From positions 1 to 15,513 of the forward strand of contig NZ_JAMBOH010000058.1 of the NCBI RefSeq assembly GCF_023715505.1: 15,513 nucleotides of DNA, in the 5' to 3' direction. The notes under the pieces were generated by a model. That model saw only the letters and a program-made list of their open reading frames with translations. It was not told the DNA's origin and did no database searches. Shown here one piece after another: positions 1 through 6,769 of the stretch. Both the position numbers and the translations under genes were made by a program. The first letter of the stretch is position 1, and each line of letters opens with the position of its first letter. Source of the DNA: Neobacillus cucumis (GTDB lineage: Bacteria; Bacillota; Bacilli; Bacillales_B; DSM-18226).

Positions 1-57
1 TAAGAAAATTCACTGCCAACAACTAAGATAATAAAAGAATTAAAGCCCAAAAATAGA

Positions 58-93
58 GAAAGGTGAATTTGAGGACGTTCAAATTCACCTTTC
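58..93. terminator. Strong bidirectional terminator-like hairpin
   Basis: A perfect 15-bp stem (58-72 pairing with 79-93) closes on a six-base loop GGACGT. On the minus strand it is followed by CTCTATTTTTGGG, so it could end transcription of the small spore-protein-like gene at 153-278. On the plus strand the downstream T-run is poor (TTACTATTTG), but a gene left of the window could also use it. Confidence 0.7.
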
Positions 94-152
94 TTACTAT
101 TTGAAGCTAGTTATGTCCCAGCCTCTTTTTGGCTTACGTCGTATTTTTAAGG

Positions 153-278
153 TTATGTGGAAGGTCTTGTTTTTTCTGTTTTTTTGTCTTGCGGTTTTAT
201 TTCTGAAGCAAATTCGGAACTAGTAATACTTTTCGCACTTTGCATCCCTGATTTAGTTTTAATATTCCGTTTTGTCAT
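153..278 (-). CDS. Small gamma-type SASP-like protein (41 aa)
   Basis: The frame is open further upstream, but the ATG at 278 has a good SD (GGTGGTG, about 5-6 bases upstream), so I start there and get 41 residues. The protein is small, hydrophilic and lysine- and serine-rich, with the motif SSEFASEI near residues 20-27. In gamma-type small acid-soluble spore proteins (SspE family) the motif TEFASE is the cleavage site of the germination protease GPR, and the preceding Ser/Gln-rich segment is also SspE-like. SspE itself is about twice as long with two repeats, so this would be a one-repeat relative. Such proteins are an amino-acid store in the spore core. I see no clear SigG promoter. The link rests on one short motif. 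It could also be another short spore protein or an unrelated peptide. Confidence 0.5.
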   Translation of the reverse strand: MTKRNIKTKSGMQSAKSITSSEFASEIKPQDKKTEKTRPST

Positions 279-425
279 ATTTTCACCACCACTCTTAAGA
301 TGCTTATAATTTAACAAACCAGTAAAAAAAGATTCGGAAAAGTTTTTTATCACGGCTGCTATCATACATTGCGACCTGTACCAATTGTGCAGCCTACCCT
401 AATGATAATTGCTACCATGATAAAT

Positions 426-634
426 CGGCTTTGAACTCCCTTTGAACCCGCAGTCCGAGAAGGAAAAGAATATGCTCGGGGAGCAGGTGACAATAAGGGT
501 CAGCTAATGGCTCAGCTTCTTGGAATTAAAACATACCTGGATGTGTTTAGCGAATTACCGGTTAATGTCCATCCTTTGTCGAAATACATAAGGAACTATT
601 AAAGGCAGACCTGTGGATGCCTATGAAAATACAT
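426..634 (+). pseudogene. Remnant of an M20-family metallopeptidase
   Basis: Read in the right frames, this strip gives a recognisable piece of an M20 (ArgE/DapE/carboxypeptidase-like) peptidase. Positions 435-574 encode TPFEPAVREGKEYARGAGDN followed by KGQLMAQLLGIKTYLDVF and SELPVNV. This matches the family segment PPFEP..rdGk.ygRGa.DnKGq, in which the Asp of the D-N-K-G motif is a zinc ligand. The expected Trp before TPFEP is TGA at 432-434. After SELPVNV the family's glutamate-rich metal site (GEEE) is missing. The reading resumes in another frame at 575-634 as FVEIHKELLKADLWMPMKIH before a TAG. So there is one nonsense change, an internal deletion of roughly 15 or more codons, and loss of both ends. 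It is certainly not functional. Confidence 0.75.
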
Positions 635-685
635 TAGAAAGAATTCATTCGATTCACGATTCATACAGAAAATCCCGTTAATTGA

Positions 686-1428
686 ATCAAGGTTAGGAGT
701 ACTAACTCTCCTTTTAATAACAACGAAGGACAATTGGGAAACCATGAACAGGCAGCATTAGCAAAATTACAAAACTACAAACCTAGTGTCATTACTAAGT
801 TATTTAAGCAATAAGACAAAGAGCTAGAAGACCTTAGAAGAGAAGTGATCGAAGCAAGAACTAAAGATAAGAAAGAGTACCAGTCTTGGGAGAGAGACGT
901 AAAAATCGCTACGAAGGTGATTGAGGGAGATATTGATACTTACTTCGGAGTGATTCAAGAATTTAACCCCTTAGACCACTTAACGGAATTCGCGAGCAGC
1001 TTTGAGTTCTTCGCGGACGATTCAAAAATGATGGAGATCGAATTTGATGTACATAGTGAAACAGTTGTTCCAAAGGAACAGTTATCTTTAACTAAAACGG
1101 GAAAATTATCTGTCAAACAAATAACAAAAAGTAAATATTTCGATATCCAACAGGATTATGTCTGCAGCTGTGTATTAAGAATTGCAAGAGATATGTTTGC
1201 CCTCTTACCTTGGGATACCGTTTATATACATACCACAGATACCATTATGGATATAACCACAGGCATCTAAGAAAGATGACGATTCTCCCTGTTAAAATTG
1301 ACAAACGCTCTTTAAACAAATTAAACTTCGACAATATTGACTGTTCAGATGCCATGCAAAACTTTGTCCATCAAATGGAATTTAAGAAAACCGCAGGTTT
1401 TAGTTAGGTAGATAAATTAACTGTAGAA
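686..1428 (+). pseudogene. Broken gene for a conserved hypothetical protein, C-terminal part
   Basis: A single protein can be followed through three disruptions. Frame 2 runs from about 686 (clearly protein-like from NHEQAALAKLQNYKP, about 740) to a TAA at 812-814. It continues in the same frame through DKELEDLRREVIEARTKDKK to a TAA at 1268-1270. Restoring one base after 1264 turns the text into TTGY-LRK-MTILPVKIDKRS and continues in frame 1 to a TAG at 1405-1407. That TAG may itself have been a sense codon, because the frame carries on as VDKLTVE to a TAG at 1426-1428. The piece from a GTG at 845 is the longest open part (141 codons). Charged helices come first, then a compact domain with a conserved-looking core (KTGKLSVKQITKSKYFDIQQ). 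I do not know its function. It resembles the C-terminal part of longer Bacillus proteins that I half-remember as carrying DUF4236 at the N-terminus, but I cannot confirm this. Confidence 0.7.
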
Positions 1429-1785
1429 TAGTTTATGCTTTTCAAAGACCTTTTTTTAATCAGGATATAAAAAATAAAAAATTACTAGGTATTTCCTATT
1501 GGGAGAATTTACATTGCACTTTTCACTTTTTCAAGTTAACATAATATTATTATTTTTTTAACTTTCACTGACTTCCATCCGGTTTTCGATTGACTAAACT
1601 GTTTTCTGTTAAAAATCTTCTGATCATCAACTAATCATCGGAAAAACAATTTTAGTTGACAGTTAGCTCAAAAATGCTCAATGAATAGAGCTAATCTCGA
1701 GAATACAATATTTATTTATGCTAATTAGTAAAATCCTTGATTATGTGATACACTTTGTTTACCATTTGATTTACTGTTTACATGT
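1429..1785. other. AT-rich non-coding stretch
   Basis: About 350 bases hold no convincing reading frame on either strand. A TTGACA at 1656-1661 has no good -10 at 16-18 bases. An inverted repeat TTAGCTC (1663-1669) / GAGCTAA (1688-1694) with an 18-base loop lies just after it. A plus-strand terminator follows at 1786-1822, so a short transcript from this stretch is possible. Confidence 0.4.
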
Positions 1786-1822
1786 GCCCTACTCATTCGT
1801 GAGTGGGGCTCCTTGTTTTTTG
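1786..1822 (+). terminator. Rho-independent terminator with TTCG loop
   Basis: A 10-bp stem (1786-1795 with 1800-1809, one G-T pair) is closed by the stable tetraloop TTCG and followed by TCCTTGTTTTTTG. The form is that of a classical plus-strand terminator. The only coding text upstream on this strand is the pseudogene ending near 1428, so it is either that gene's old terminator or ends an unannotated small RNA. Confidence 0.8.
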
Positions 1823-1824
1823 AT

Positions 1825-1854
1825 AAAAAAAACAGACTCTATAAAAAGAGCCTG
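1825..1854 (-). terminator. Terminator of the csp gene
   Basis: On the minus strand CAGGCTCT pairs with AGAGTCTG (8 bp, one G-T) around a six-base loop and is followed by eight T residues. It lies 18 bases past the csp stop codon. Confidence 0.85.
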
Positions 1855-1871
1855 CTCCGAGTTTGTTTTTA

Positions 1872-2072
1872 TTAAGCTTTACGAACGTTAGCTGCTTGAG
1901 CTCCACGTTGACCTTGCTCAACATCGAAAGTCACAGTTTGACCTTCTTCTAAAGTTTTAAAACCTTCGCCTTGAATAGCTGAGAAATGAACGAATACGTC
2001 TTCTCCACCTTCACGTTCGATGAATCCGAAGCCTTTTTCGCTGTTAAACCATTTTACTTTACCATTTTCCAT
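1872..2072 (-). CDS. Cold shock protein, CspA/CspC type
   Basis: A 66-residue single cold shock domain (OB fold) that binds single-stranded RNA and DNA and melts RNA structure in the cytoplasm. Both nucleic-acid binding motifs are intact: KGFGFIE (RNP1, residues 13-19) and VFVHFSAI (RNP2, residues 26-33), with the aromatic residues of the KVKWFN segment at the N-terminus. The length equals that of the B. subtilis Csp proteins. The C-terminal text ([18 protein letters not shown]) is closest to CspC as I remember it, while the middle is CspB-like, so I do not assign a symbol. The start is firm: AGGAGG lies 8 bases before the ATG. The gene stands alone with its own promoter, a leader of about 110 bases and a terminator. 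Confidence 0.95.
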   Translation of the reverse strand: MENGKVKWFNSEKGFGFIEREGGEDVFVHFSAIQGEGFKTLEEGQTVTFDVEQGQRGAQAANVRKA

Positions 2073-2221
2073 TTATGTTGCCTCCTAGTGTGCAAAACAC
2101 ACAGTGTATTACTATCCTTGCTCTCAGTGATCATCAAGACGAAAAGTTTTACTTATACAATCCTTTACACCGAACAAAAATAATTCTGTATTATATTACC
2201 ATTTTTCAAAAGCATTTGCAA
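2073..2221 (-). promoter_or_regulatory. csp promoter and long 5' leader
   Basis: Reading the minus strand, TTGCAA (2221-2216), a 17-base spacer and TAATAT (2198-2193) make a plausible SigA promoter. Transcription would then begin near 2186 and leave a leader of about 115 bases, as is usual for csp mRNAs whose leaders control cold translation. Inside the leader GTGTG and CACAC (2088-2102) can form a small 5-bp hairpin just before the SD. The promoter is inferred from fit to consensus. Confidence 0.5.
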
Positions 2222-2457
2222 GGACCTAATTATATCTCCAGCTTGTAAATAAGCTTTCCTTGGAATCAAATAAAGATATTATCAAAGATACATTTTAAAA
2301 TTTAAAAACTCTTCCACACATTAAACAAGATTTTGTTAGTCCAAATGAAAAAAGCTACCAAATACCTATTTTAGCTTCTAAACAGAACGGATGTTTTGAT
2401 GTAAAATAGTTAATGTCTGTTTTTTAACTATTTATGATTATTAAAGGTGGAATTAAA

Positions 2458-3084
2458 TTGAATGGTACATCACATGCAGTCATTGGATCAGCAACAGGAT
2501 TTATTGTTGCTAATTCATTGCAAACCTCTCCTACAGCGACACTCTTATTTGTTGGATTAGGAGGCGTCTCAGGATTAATCCCTGATCTAGATATTGACGG
2601 TAAGCTTCGTGGAAAAATTACTTTGTCTCATAAAGTGATACGGCTATCTGCCCTGATAATTGGAATGATGATGATTTTTTATAGTTTCATTGAGAAAACA
2701 AGGGAAGATAGATGGCTGGGGATTGGAATCGGCATTTTGATTATTGTGGTTGCATCCTTCATTAAACAAAAACATATGTTAACCATTACAGGGATTGCCA
2801 TACTGTTGGGAGGATTCTCGCTAGACGAACTATGGTTAATTCTGCTTGGAATCTACATCGTCATTGCGTCCTTTTCTTCTCACCGCAGCTATACCCATTC
2901 CATCTTAGGGATTGTTTTCTTTGGGATTATTGCTTCCAATTTAGAGGGATCACTTGAGATTCATGGTGTTTTCTATTCCTGTATAGGTGGTTACATCAGT
3001 CATCTGATAGCGGATTTAAAAATACTTCCATTCAATAAGCGTGGGATTAAGCTGTTCTTACCGCTGTCATCCAAGGAATTATAA
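2458..3084 (+). CDS. YdjM/DUF457-type membrane-bound metal-dependent hydrolase
   Basis: A polytopic membrane protein of 208 residues from the chosen TTG at 2458, which has an SD (AAAGGTGG) 7 bases upstream. An ATG at 2434 in the same frame has none. Family signs in order are an N-terminal NGTSHAVIGSATG with the conserved His, then IPDLDIDGKLRGK followed by SH (LSHK), then SSHRSYTHS in a later loop, and H-L-I-A-D near the C-terminus. These His and Asp residues are the presumed metal ligands of the LexA-binding/YdjM family (PF04307, formerly DUF457; YvsG in B. subtilis). Hydrophobic helices lie between them. The substrate of the family is not known. The gene stands alone between the csp region and a convergent PepSY gene. 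Confidence 0.85.
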   Translation: MNGTSHAVIGSATGFIVANSLQTSPTATLLFVGLGGVSGLIPDLDIDGKLRGKITLSHKVIRLSALIIGMMMIFYSFIEKTREDRWLGIGIGILIIVVASFIKQKHMLTITGIAILLGGFSLDELWLILLGIYIVIASFSSHRSYTHSILGIVFFGIIASNLEGSLEIHGVFYSCIGGYISHLIADLKILPFNKRGIKLFLPLSSKEL

Positions 3085-3125
3085 CTACATATTTTCATGT
3101 GTTTCATTTATGAATTCTATTAATC

Positions 3126-3226
3126 TTTTTTGAATGTAAAAAAAGCCAAATATGCAAGTTGTGCAAAAACTTGCATATATTAGGCTAATAATTTTATTCA
3201 TTACTGTGTTAAAGCACCAGTTACCT
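3126..3226. repeat. Dispersed repeat copy 1 (hairpin plus AAAGCACC block)
   Basis: This block matches the one at 15284-15388 in order and spacing. It has TTTTTTGAATGTAAAAAA, a stem of AGCC...ATATGCAAG and its complement, then about 25 bases of AT-rich text, then AAAGCACC and GTTA with one base between. It lies in the gap between two convergent genes. The copies differ in the loop and have a two-base bulge here. It may be the shared end of an insertion element or a duplicated terminator. Confidence 0.6.
3138..3186 (-). terminator. Terminator of the PepSY gene
   Basis: On the minus strand AGCCTAATATATGCAAG pairs with CTTGCATATTTGGCT, with a two-base bulge and an 11-base loop, and runs into TTTTTTTACATTC. 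It is the first terminator after the PepSY stop codon at 3340. Confidence 0.75.
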
Positions 3227-3339
3227 TAAGTTCTAACCCTTGTCCATTATTATTTATAAAACTTCTTATACCTCTCTTAAAATAGTTTTAAAATCTGAGG
3301 AAGTTTTAAATCTAATCATAATCAAATTTGCACGGTTTA

Positions 3340-4455
3340 TTATGCTGCTTGAACTGCTCTCTTTTTTGGTTTTCTTTTGTTCTTCTTCTTAAACCACCAC
3401 ATATAAATCCCCGTAAACATTAGAATGGTTGGAGTAAGGCCACCAATTGCGTATAAAATTTTTGTAAATATTCCTCCAAAAGTTCCTGTATGTAAAGGAT
3501 GATGCCATATTTGATAAAGTAGACCACTGTTTATTTTTGGATCTAACTTGCCTACTATTTTTCCATTATACTGGTCTAGCCATACTCGTATGTTTCCATC
3601 CCCAGGGTCGTAAGAACGACTAAGCCGAATTTCTATTGCCCCTTCAGCCATTCCTTGCTCCATCTTTTCTGGCATTCTAACTTGAGTAATTGTTCCCTTA
3701 GGTACTTCTTTTTCAGCTTTACTTAATAAAAGATCCAGAGGAAGCTTTCCAGTTGGAAGAGGTTTAGAAATAAGGTTCTCTTCTGGAAGTGTTACTTTTG
3801 CTTTTCCTCCAAACCAACCGAAAATTGTCTCATCGTATGTAAAAAGGGCTCCTGTTAATGAAACAATCAATAAAAATGGTATTGACACTGCCCCGAGGAC
3901 CTTATGTAAATCATAATTCTTTACAAAAACGTTTTTATTGCGTCTCATTTTAAAACCATTTTTCCATTTTTTTAATCCTGGCCACCATAAATATATTCCT
4001 GACAACGTTATAAAAAAGAAAAGAATTCCAATTATACCAACAATATTTTCACCTTTAAAATCTTCCAGTAGGAGCGATCTATGAAAATCAAGGATGATAT
4101 TAAACAATGTCTTATCCCCTAAGGTTCCATTTATCTGTCCTGTTCCAGGATCAACAAATATTGATCGCTGCTTTTCACCTTCTTTCAGTCGAAATAAGTA
4201 AACTCCTTTCGACTCTGGTTCATTTGGTGTATATACACGTTGAATTTCTCCTTTTGGATATGAGATTTTTACAGTTTCCAATGCCTTTTGATACGTTACT
4301 ATTTTACTTTCTGTTACTTTAAACAAATTAGGATGTAATAAATGATTTAATTCTGGTTCAAAGACAAGTAGACTTCCAGTTATTCCAATTAGCACGATAA
4401 ATATACCCACTAACATACTCAACCATAAATGAATTTTTCCAATTAATTTCCGCAT
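3340..4455 (-). CDS. PepSY-associated membrane protein, Fur-controlled (putative ferric-siderophore reductase)
   Basis: This 371-residue protein has the four-helix layout of PepSY-associated TM proteins (PF03929, PiuB/FoxB-like). Helices lie near residues 12-34, 138-158, 187-207 and 333-353, with two extracytoplasmic PepSY-like stretches (about 50-115 and 235-305) between them. Histidines lie at helix edges, as expected for haem ligands: KIHLWL (His9), DFHRSL (His125), YDLHKVLG (His184) and HHPLHTGTFGG (His322). Some family members reduce iron carried by siderophores at the membrane. Here the iron link is supported directly by the Fur site over the promoter. The C-terminus is a basic tail. 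It stands alone, with no transporter next to it. The ATG has only a modest SD (AAGTAGG, about 10 bases upstream). Confidence 0.88.
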   Translation of the reverse strand: MRKLIGKIHLWLSMLVGIFIVLIGITGSLLVFEPELNHLLHPNLFKVTESKIVTYQKALETVKISYPKGEIQRVYTPNEPESKGVYLFRLKEGEKQRSIFVDPGTGQINGTLGDKTLFNIILDFHRSLLLEDFKGENIVGIIGILFFFITLSGIYLWWPGLKKWKNGFKMRRNKNVFVKNYDLHKVLGAVSIPFLLIVSLTGALFTYDETIFGWFGGKAKVTLPEENLISKPLPTGKLPLDLLLSKAEKEVPKGTITQVRMPEKMEQGMAEGAIEIRLSRSYDPGDGNIRVWLDQYNGKIVGKLDPKINSGLLYQIWHHPLHTGTFGGIFTKILYAIGGLTPTILMFTGIYMWWFKKKNKRKPKKRAVQAA

Positions 4456-4520
4456 ATCATAAATACCTACTTTCCAACAAATAAGAATAAAAGCTCAAAA
4501 TAATAAAAAATCTCATGAAA

Positions 4521-4572
4521 TTGATTATCATTATCATTTAGTATTTTAAATGATAATGATAATCAACGTCAA
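4521..4572 (-). promoter_or_regulatory. Fur-box palindrome over the PepSY promoter
   Basis: Arms TTGATTATCATTATCATTTA (4521-4540) and its exact complement (4547-4566) form a 20-bp perfect inverted repeat with a six-base centre. Each arm holds two GATAAT units, the building block of Fur sites. On the minus strand TTGACG (4572-4567), an 18-base spacer and TAAAAT (4548-4543) make a SigA promoter for the PepSY gene. One arm fills the spacer and the other covers the start point, so Fur bound with iron should block the polymerase. A weaker plus-strand promoter within the palindrome is possible. Confidence 0.88.
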
Positions 4573-4804
4573 TTTATTTTTGTTACTATAAAAAATAAAA
4601 CTAGGTAGCTGGTTGCAGAAACTATGACCTCACATTTAGTTTAAAAAGCTACTCACCATTAGCCCATAAGTTTATTTCATAATAATCCTTTGCCCTATAT
4701 GCACCTAATGTTTCCATCTTGTTCATACCGATAGGAATGGCCGATGACTTTTTCAAAGGATTAGGTACGGATAAAAGATTTAGGTTTCATTTAATAGCAA
4801 ATCT

Positions 4805-4990
4805 ATGTTTAAACTGAAATTTGATCAGGAAGAGTATACAAGGAAAATAGCAGAAAGAACAGGAGAAAACCTAAAAATAATGAGTAAAGCTTTTGAAGAG
4901 AAAGAAGAGTATAAACATGAAGTATTACAGACTTTGAAAAACATCAAAAGCAACACGGTCGGACCTGCTTTTATTGTGGACGAACAATGA
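4805..4990 (+). CDS. Small uncharacterised helical protein (61 aa)
   Basis: I do not recognise this protein. It is highly charged (many Glu and Lys), without signal or membrane segment, and looks largely alpha-helical or coiled-coil. In its favour, the stop codon is embedded in a plus-strand terminator hairpin, and the codon text looks coding. Against it, there is no SD before the ATG. A short overlapping frame just upstream (MADDFFKGLGTDKRF, from 4738) suggests it may be the tail of a frameshifted or truncated gene. It lies downstream of the Fur palindrome, but a link is unproven. Confidence 0.4.
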   Translation: MFKLKFDQEEYTRKIAERTGENLKIMSKAFEEKEEYKHEVLQTLKNIKSNTVGPAFIVDEQ

Positions 4991-5018
4991 CCGCCTTCAT
5001 GGCGGTCATCGACTTTTT
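4987..5018. terminator. Shared terminator between convergent genes
   Basis: ATGACCGCC (4987-4995) and GGCGGTCAT (5001-5009) make a 9-bp GC-rich stem with loop TTCAT. On the plus strand CGACTTTTTAA follows. On the minus strand the T-run is weak. It separates the small ORF at 4805-4990 from the monooxygenase gene that ends at 5017. Confidence 0.75.
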
Positions 5019-6198
5019 AATGTATTGTTGTTTTTGAAAAAAACGCATTATACGCTTTTGTCGGATTGGCAAACCATTCAGCAATTTCGTTTGCTTTTAC
5101 TTGGTCCTGTGCACCCTGAAGTAGCAATTGAACAACATGCTCAGGTAATGGTTTCGTCATGGCATTTGTCCATTCAGTTACTTCTTTTACATACTGTTTC
5201 GTTCGATTCCAATAACACTCTCCTGTTTCTACGTCCCACTTAGAATTTTTGTATTCGGTAAGTGTTTCATACAATTGTTCAGCACAGTAAGAAGAGAGAT
5301 TACAGCCTTGACCCGTAATAGGATCGTTTAAAAATACACTATCGCCACAGCCAACTACCAGCTTATTTTTAACCATCAGATACGGCTTTCGAATAACAGG
5401 TGTTAAGGCCGTTTGGAGAAAGCTATTTTCATCACATAATTCAAAATTTTTTCCATCCATTCGGTTATAAATTTCCGGAAAAAACTGTTGAACTGTGCTC
5501 CTCATTTTAAGAGTAAACTCTTCTGCATTTTTTATTCCTTTAAATATGTCTAAATCGCTGTTTGGTATTGCCATAATGAACAGTATGGTAACAGGACCGT
5601 GTTCTGTTATTGCGGGTATTTCAAACATTTCACCCAACTCAGGAAGAACCGTTACACTTACTCCCAAAGGGGTGTTTGCTTTTATACCTTTGAAATAACC
5701 AACGATACATTTTCGCTGAGGAGTTTGAAAAGGAGACAGATCCTCTTCAATCGGAAACGGAAAAAGAGGTCCATTTTTCCCTGTACAATCAATCACCAAA
5801 TCAAACGCATCTATAAGTACTTCCACACTCTCTTTTTCTACCTTTTCTAGACGGAAGGAAACTCCCTTTTCTACAAGATCTTTAATAGAATGAGAGTAAT
5901 ACAAACGTTGATCAACAGATAATGCCGGATCACGTAATTTTCCTACAAATAGTTTTTGATTTCCAATCGTAATATGAATACTTTTAATAAGAGCTTGTTC
6001 TCCCCATTTTGGCACATTAAAGCGTTTTTCACGATTCCTTGTTGATCCAAAATGCACTTGGGTAGACATGATTCGACCATTTTTAATTTGATCTGATGAT
6101 TGTCTTTCAATGACTGTAATATCAAAATCGTCCTTTAGAGCATAAGCTAGGTGTAGTCCGGCTACGCCACTACCAATAATACAGAGTCTCTTTTTCAA
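5017..6198 (-). CDS. StyA-like FAD-dependent monooxygenase (styrene/indole monooxygenase family)
   Basis: A group E flavoprotein monooxygenase of about 393 residues. From the chosen start the protein begins MKKRLCIIGSGVAGLHLAYA, a Rossmann FAD-binding fold with GxGxxG and the GLHL text typical of StyA. A glutamate (VIER) ends the second strand. The middle has the StyA substrate-domain layout. A second FAD motif, GCGDSVFLNDPITGQGCN, lies near residues 303-320. These enzymes add oxygen to alkenes or indole and need reduced FAD from a separate reductase (StyB), for which no gene lies nearby. The substrate is unknown. The frame is open to a TTG at 6237, but the SD AAGGGAG favours a TTG at 6198, 8 bases after it (another at 6201). 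Upstream is TATAAT on the minus strand and short inverted repeats that may be an operator. Confidence 0.85.
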   Translation of the reverse strand: MKKRLCIIGSGVAGLHLAYALKDDFDITVIERQSSDQIKNGRIMSTQVHFGSTRNREKRFNVPKWGEQALIKSIHITIGNQKLFVGKLRDPALSVDQRLYYSHSIKDLVEKGVSFRLEKVEKESVEVLIDAFDLVIDCTGKNGPLFPFPIEEDLSPFQTPQRKCIVGYFKGIKANTPLGVSVTVLPELGEMFEIPAITEHGPVTILFIMAIPNSDLDIFKGIKNAEEFTLKMRSTVQQFFPEIYNRMDGKNFELCDENSFLQTALTPVIRKPYLMVKNKLVVGCGDSVFLNDPITGQGCNLSSYCAEQLYETLTEYKNSKWDVETGECYWNRTKQYVKEVTEWTNAMTKPLPEHVVQLLLQGAQDQVKANEIAEWFANPTKAYNAFFSKTTIH

Positions 6199-6237
6199 CA
6201 ATTTCACTCCCTTATTAGAAAATATGGCATTCTCCAA

Positions 6238-6669
6238 TCGATTTAGATGAATGCCTAAGTTACATTATATGTACTAGTTCTGTGAACTTTTTAGCAACAT
6301 TTTCCTTTAAATGTAACTATGGTTTATTTTATTGAAGGCCAACTCAGATGTAAATGGTTCTTTAGTGACAGTGTTTATTTACTAGACCATAAAGGAAATT
6401 TGGGCAAAAATCCCTTAACAATACATTCCAAAAAGTGTAATATGACACGGAATTTTTAGCCAAATGGTCATCTCTCCTTTTTAATACTAGCGATAAGAGT
6501 TCAGATTTGCATCAATACATCCACAAATTGTAAAAACATCCACAAGTTAAATATTGCACATTAATCAAATATTACAATTTTGAATTTTTTTAATTTTAAG
6601 CTGTGCTATTAATTTAATCACCTTTTTTTACCATTTATTTATTCTTAAACTAAACTGCGACTTTAGTTA
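6238..6669. other. Long AT-rich intergenic region with small inverted and direct repeats
   Basis: No supportable gene lies here. Close to the monooxygenase, TACAT/ATGTA (6262-6274) and AGTTC/GAACT (6277-6289) form two short inverted repeats around the presumed -10. Further away are a direct repeat ACATCCACA (6517 and 6536, 19-base period) and AAATATT (6549 and 6567, 18-base period). A 46-codon frame from an ATG at 6319 has no SD and is rejected. Confidence 0.4.
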
Positions 6670-6698
6670 AAAGCAAAAAAGCTGCCGAGATGACAGCT
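6670..6698 (-). terminator. Terminator of the GH18 gene
   Basis: On the minus strand AGCTGTC pairs with GGCAGCT (7 bp, one G-T) around ATCTC, followed by TTTTTGCTTTT. Confidence 0.8.
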
Positions 6699-6769
6699 CT
6701 GATAAGTTATTTATAAAATACCATATTTCCTCGTGTAGCCAGCCCCGTTAGTACAAGAAGACGATTCTA

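Noticed and set aside
1986..2183. A plus-strand frame opposite csp.
   Set aside because: It is antisense to a certain cold shock gene and has no SD.
6277..6289. AGTTC-TGT-GAACT as a LexA (SOS) box.
   Set aside because: The Bacillus SOS box needs GAAC on the left and GTTC on the right. Here the order is reversed and the spacing is wrong.
6319..6459. A 46-codon plus-strand frame starting ATG in the long intergenic region.
   Set aside because: There is no SD, the composition is poor and no family is recognisable. It is most likely chance.
6517..6548. Two ATCCACA cores that resemble DnaA boxes and hint at a replication origin.
   Set aside because: Each matches only 7 of 9 positions of TTATNCACA, there are only two, and no dnaA, dnaN or replication gene is nearby.
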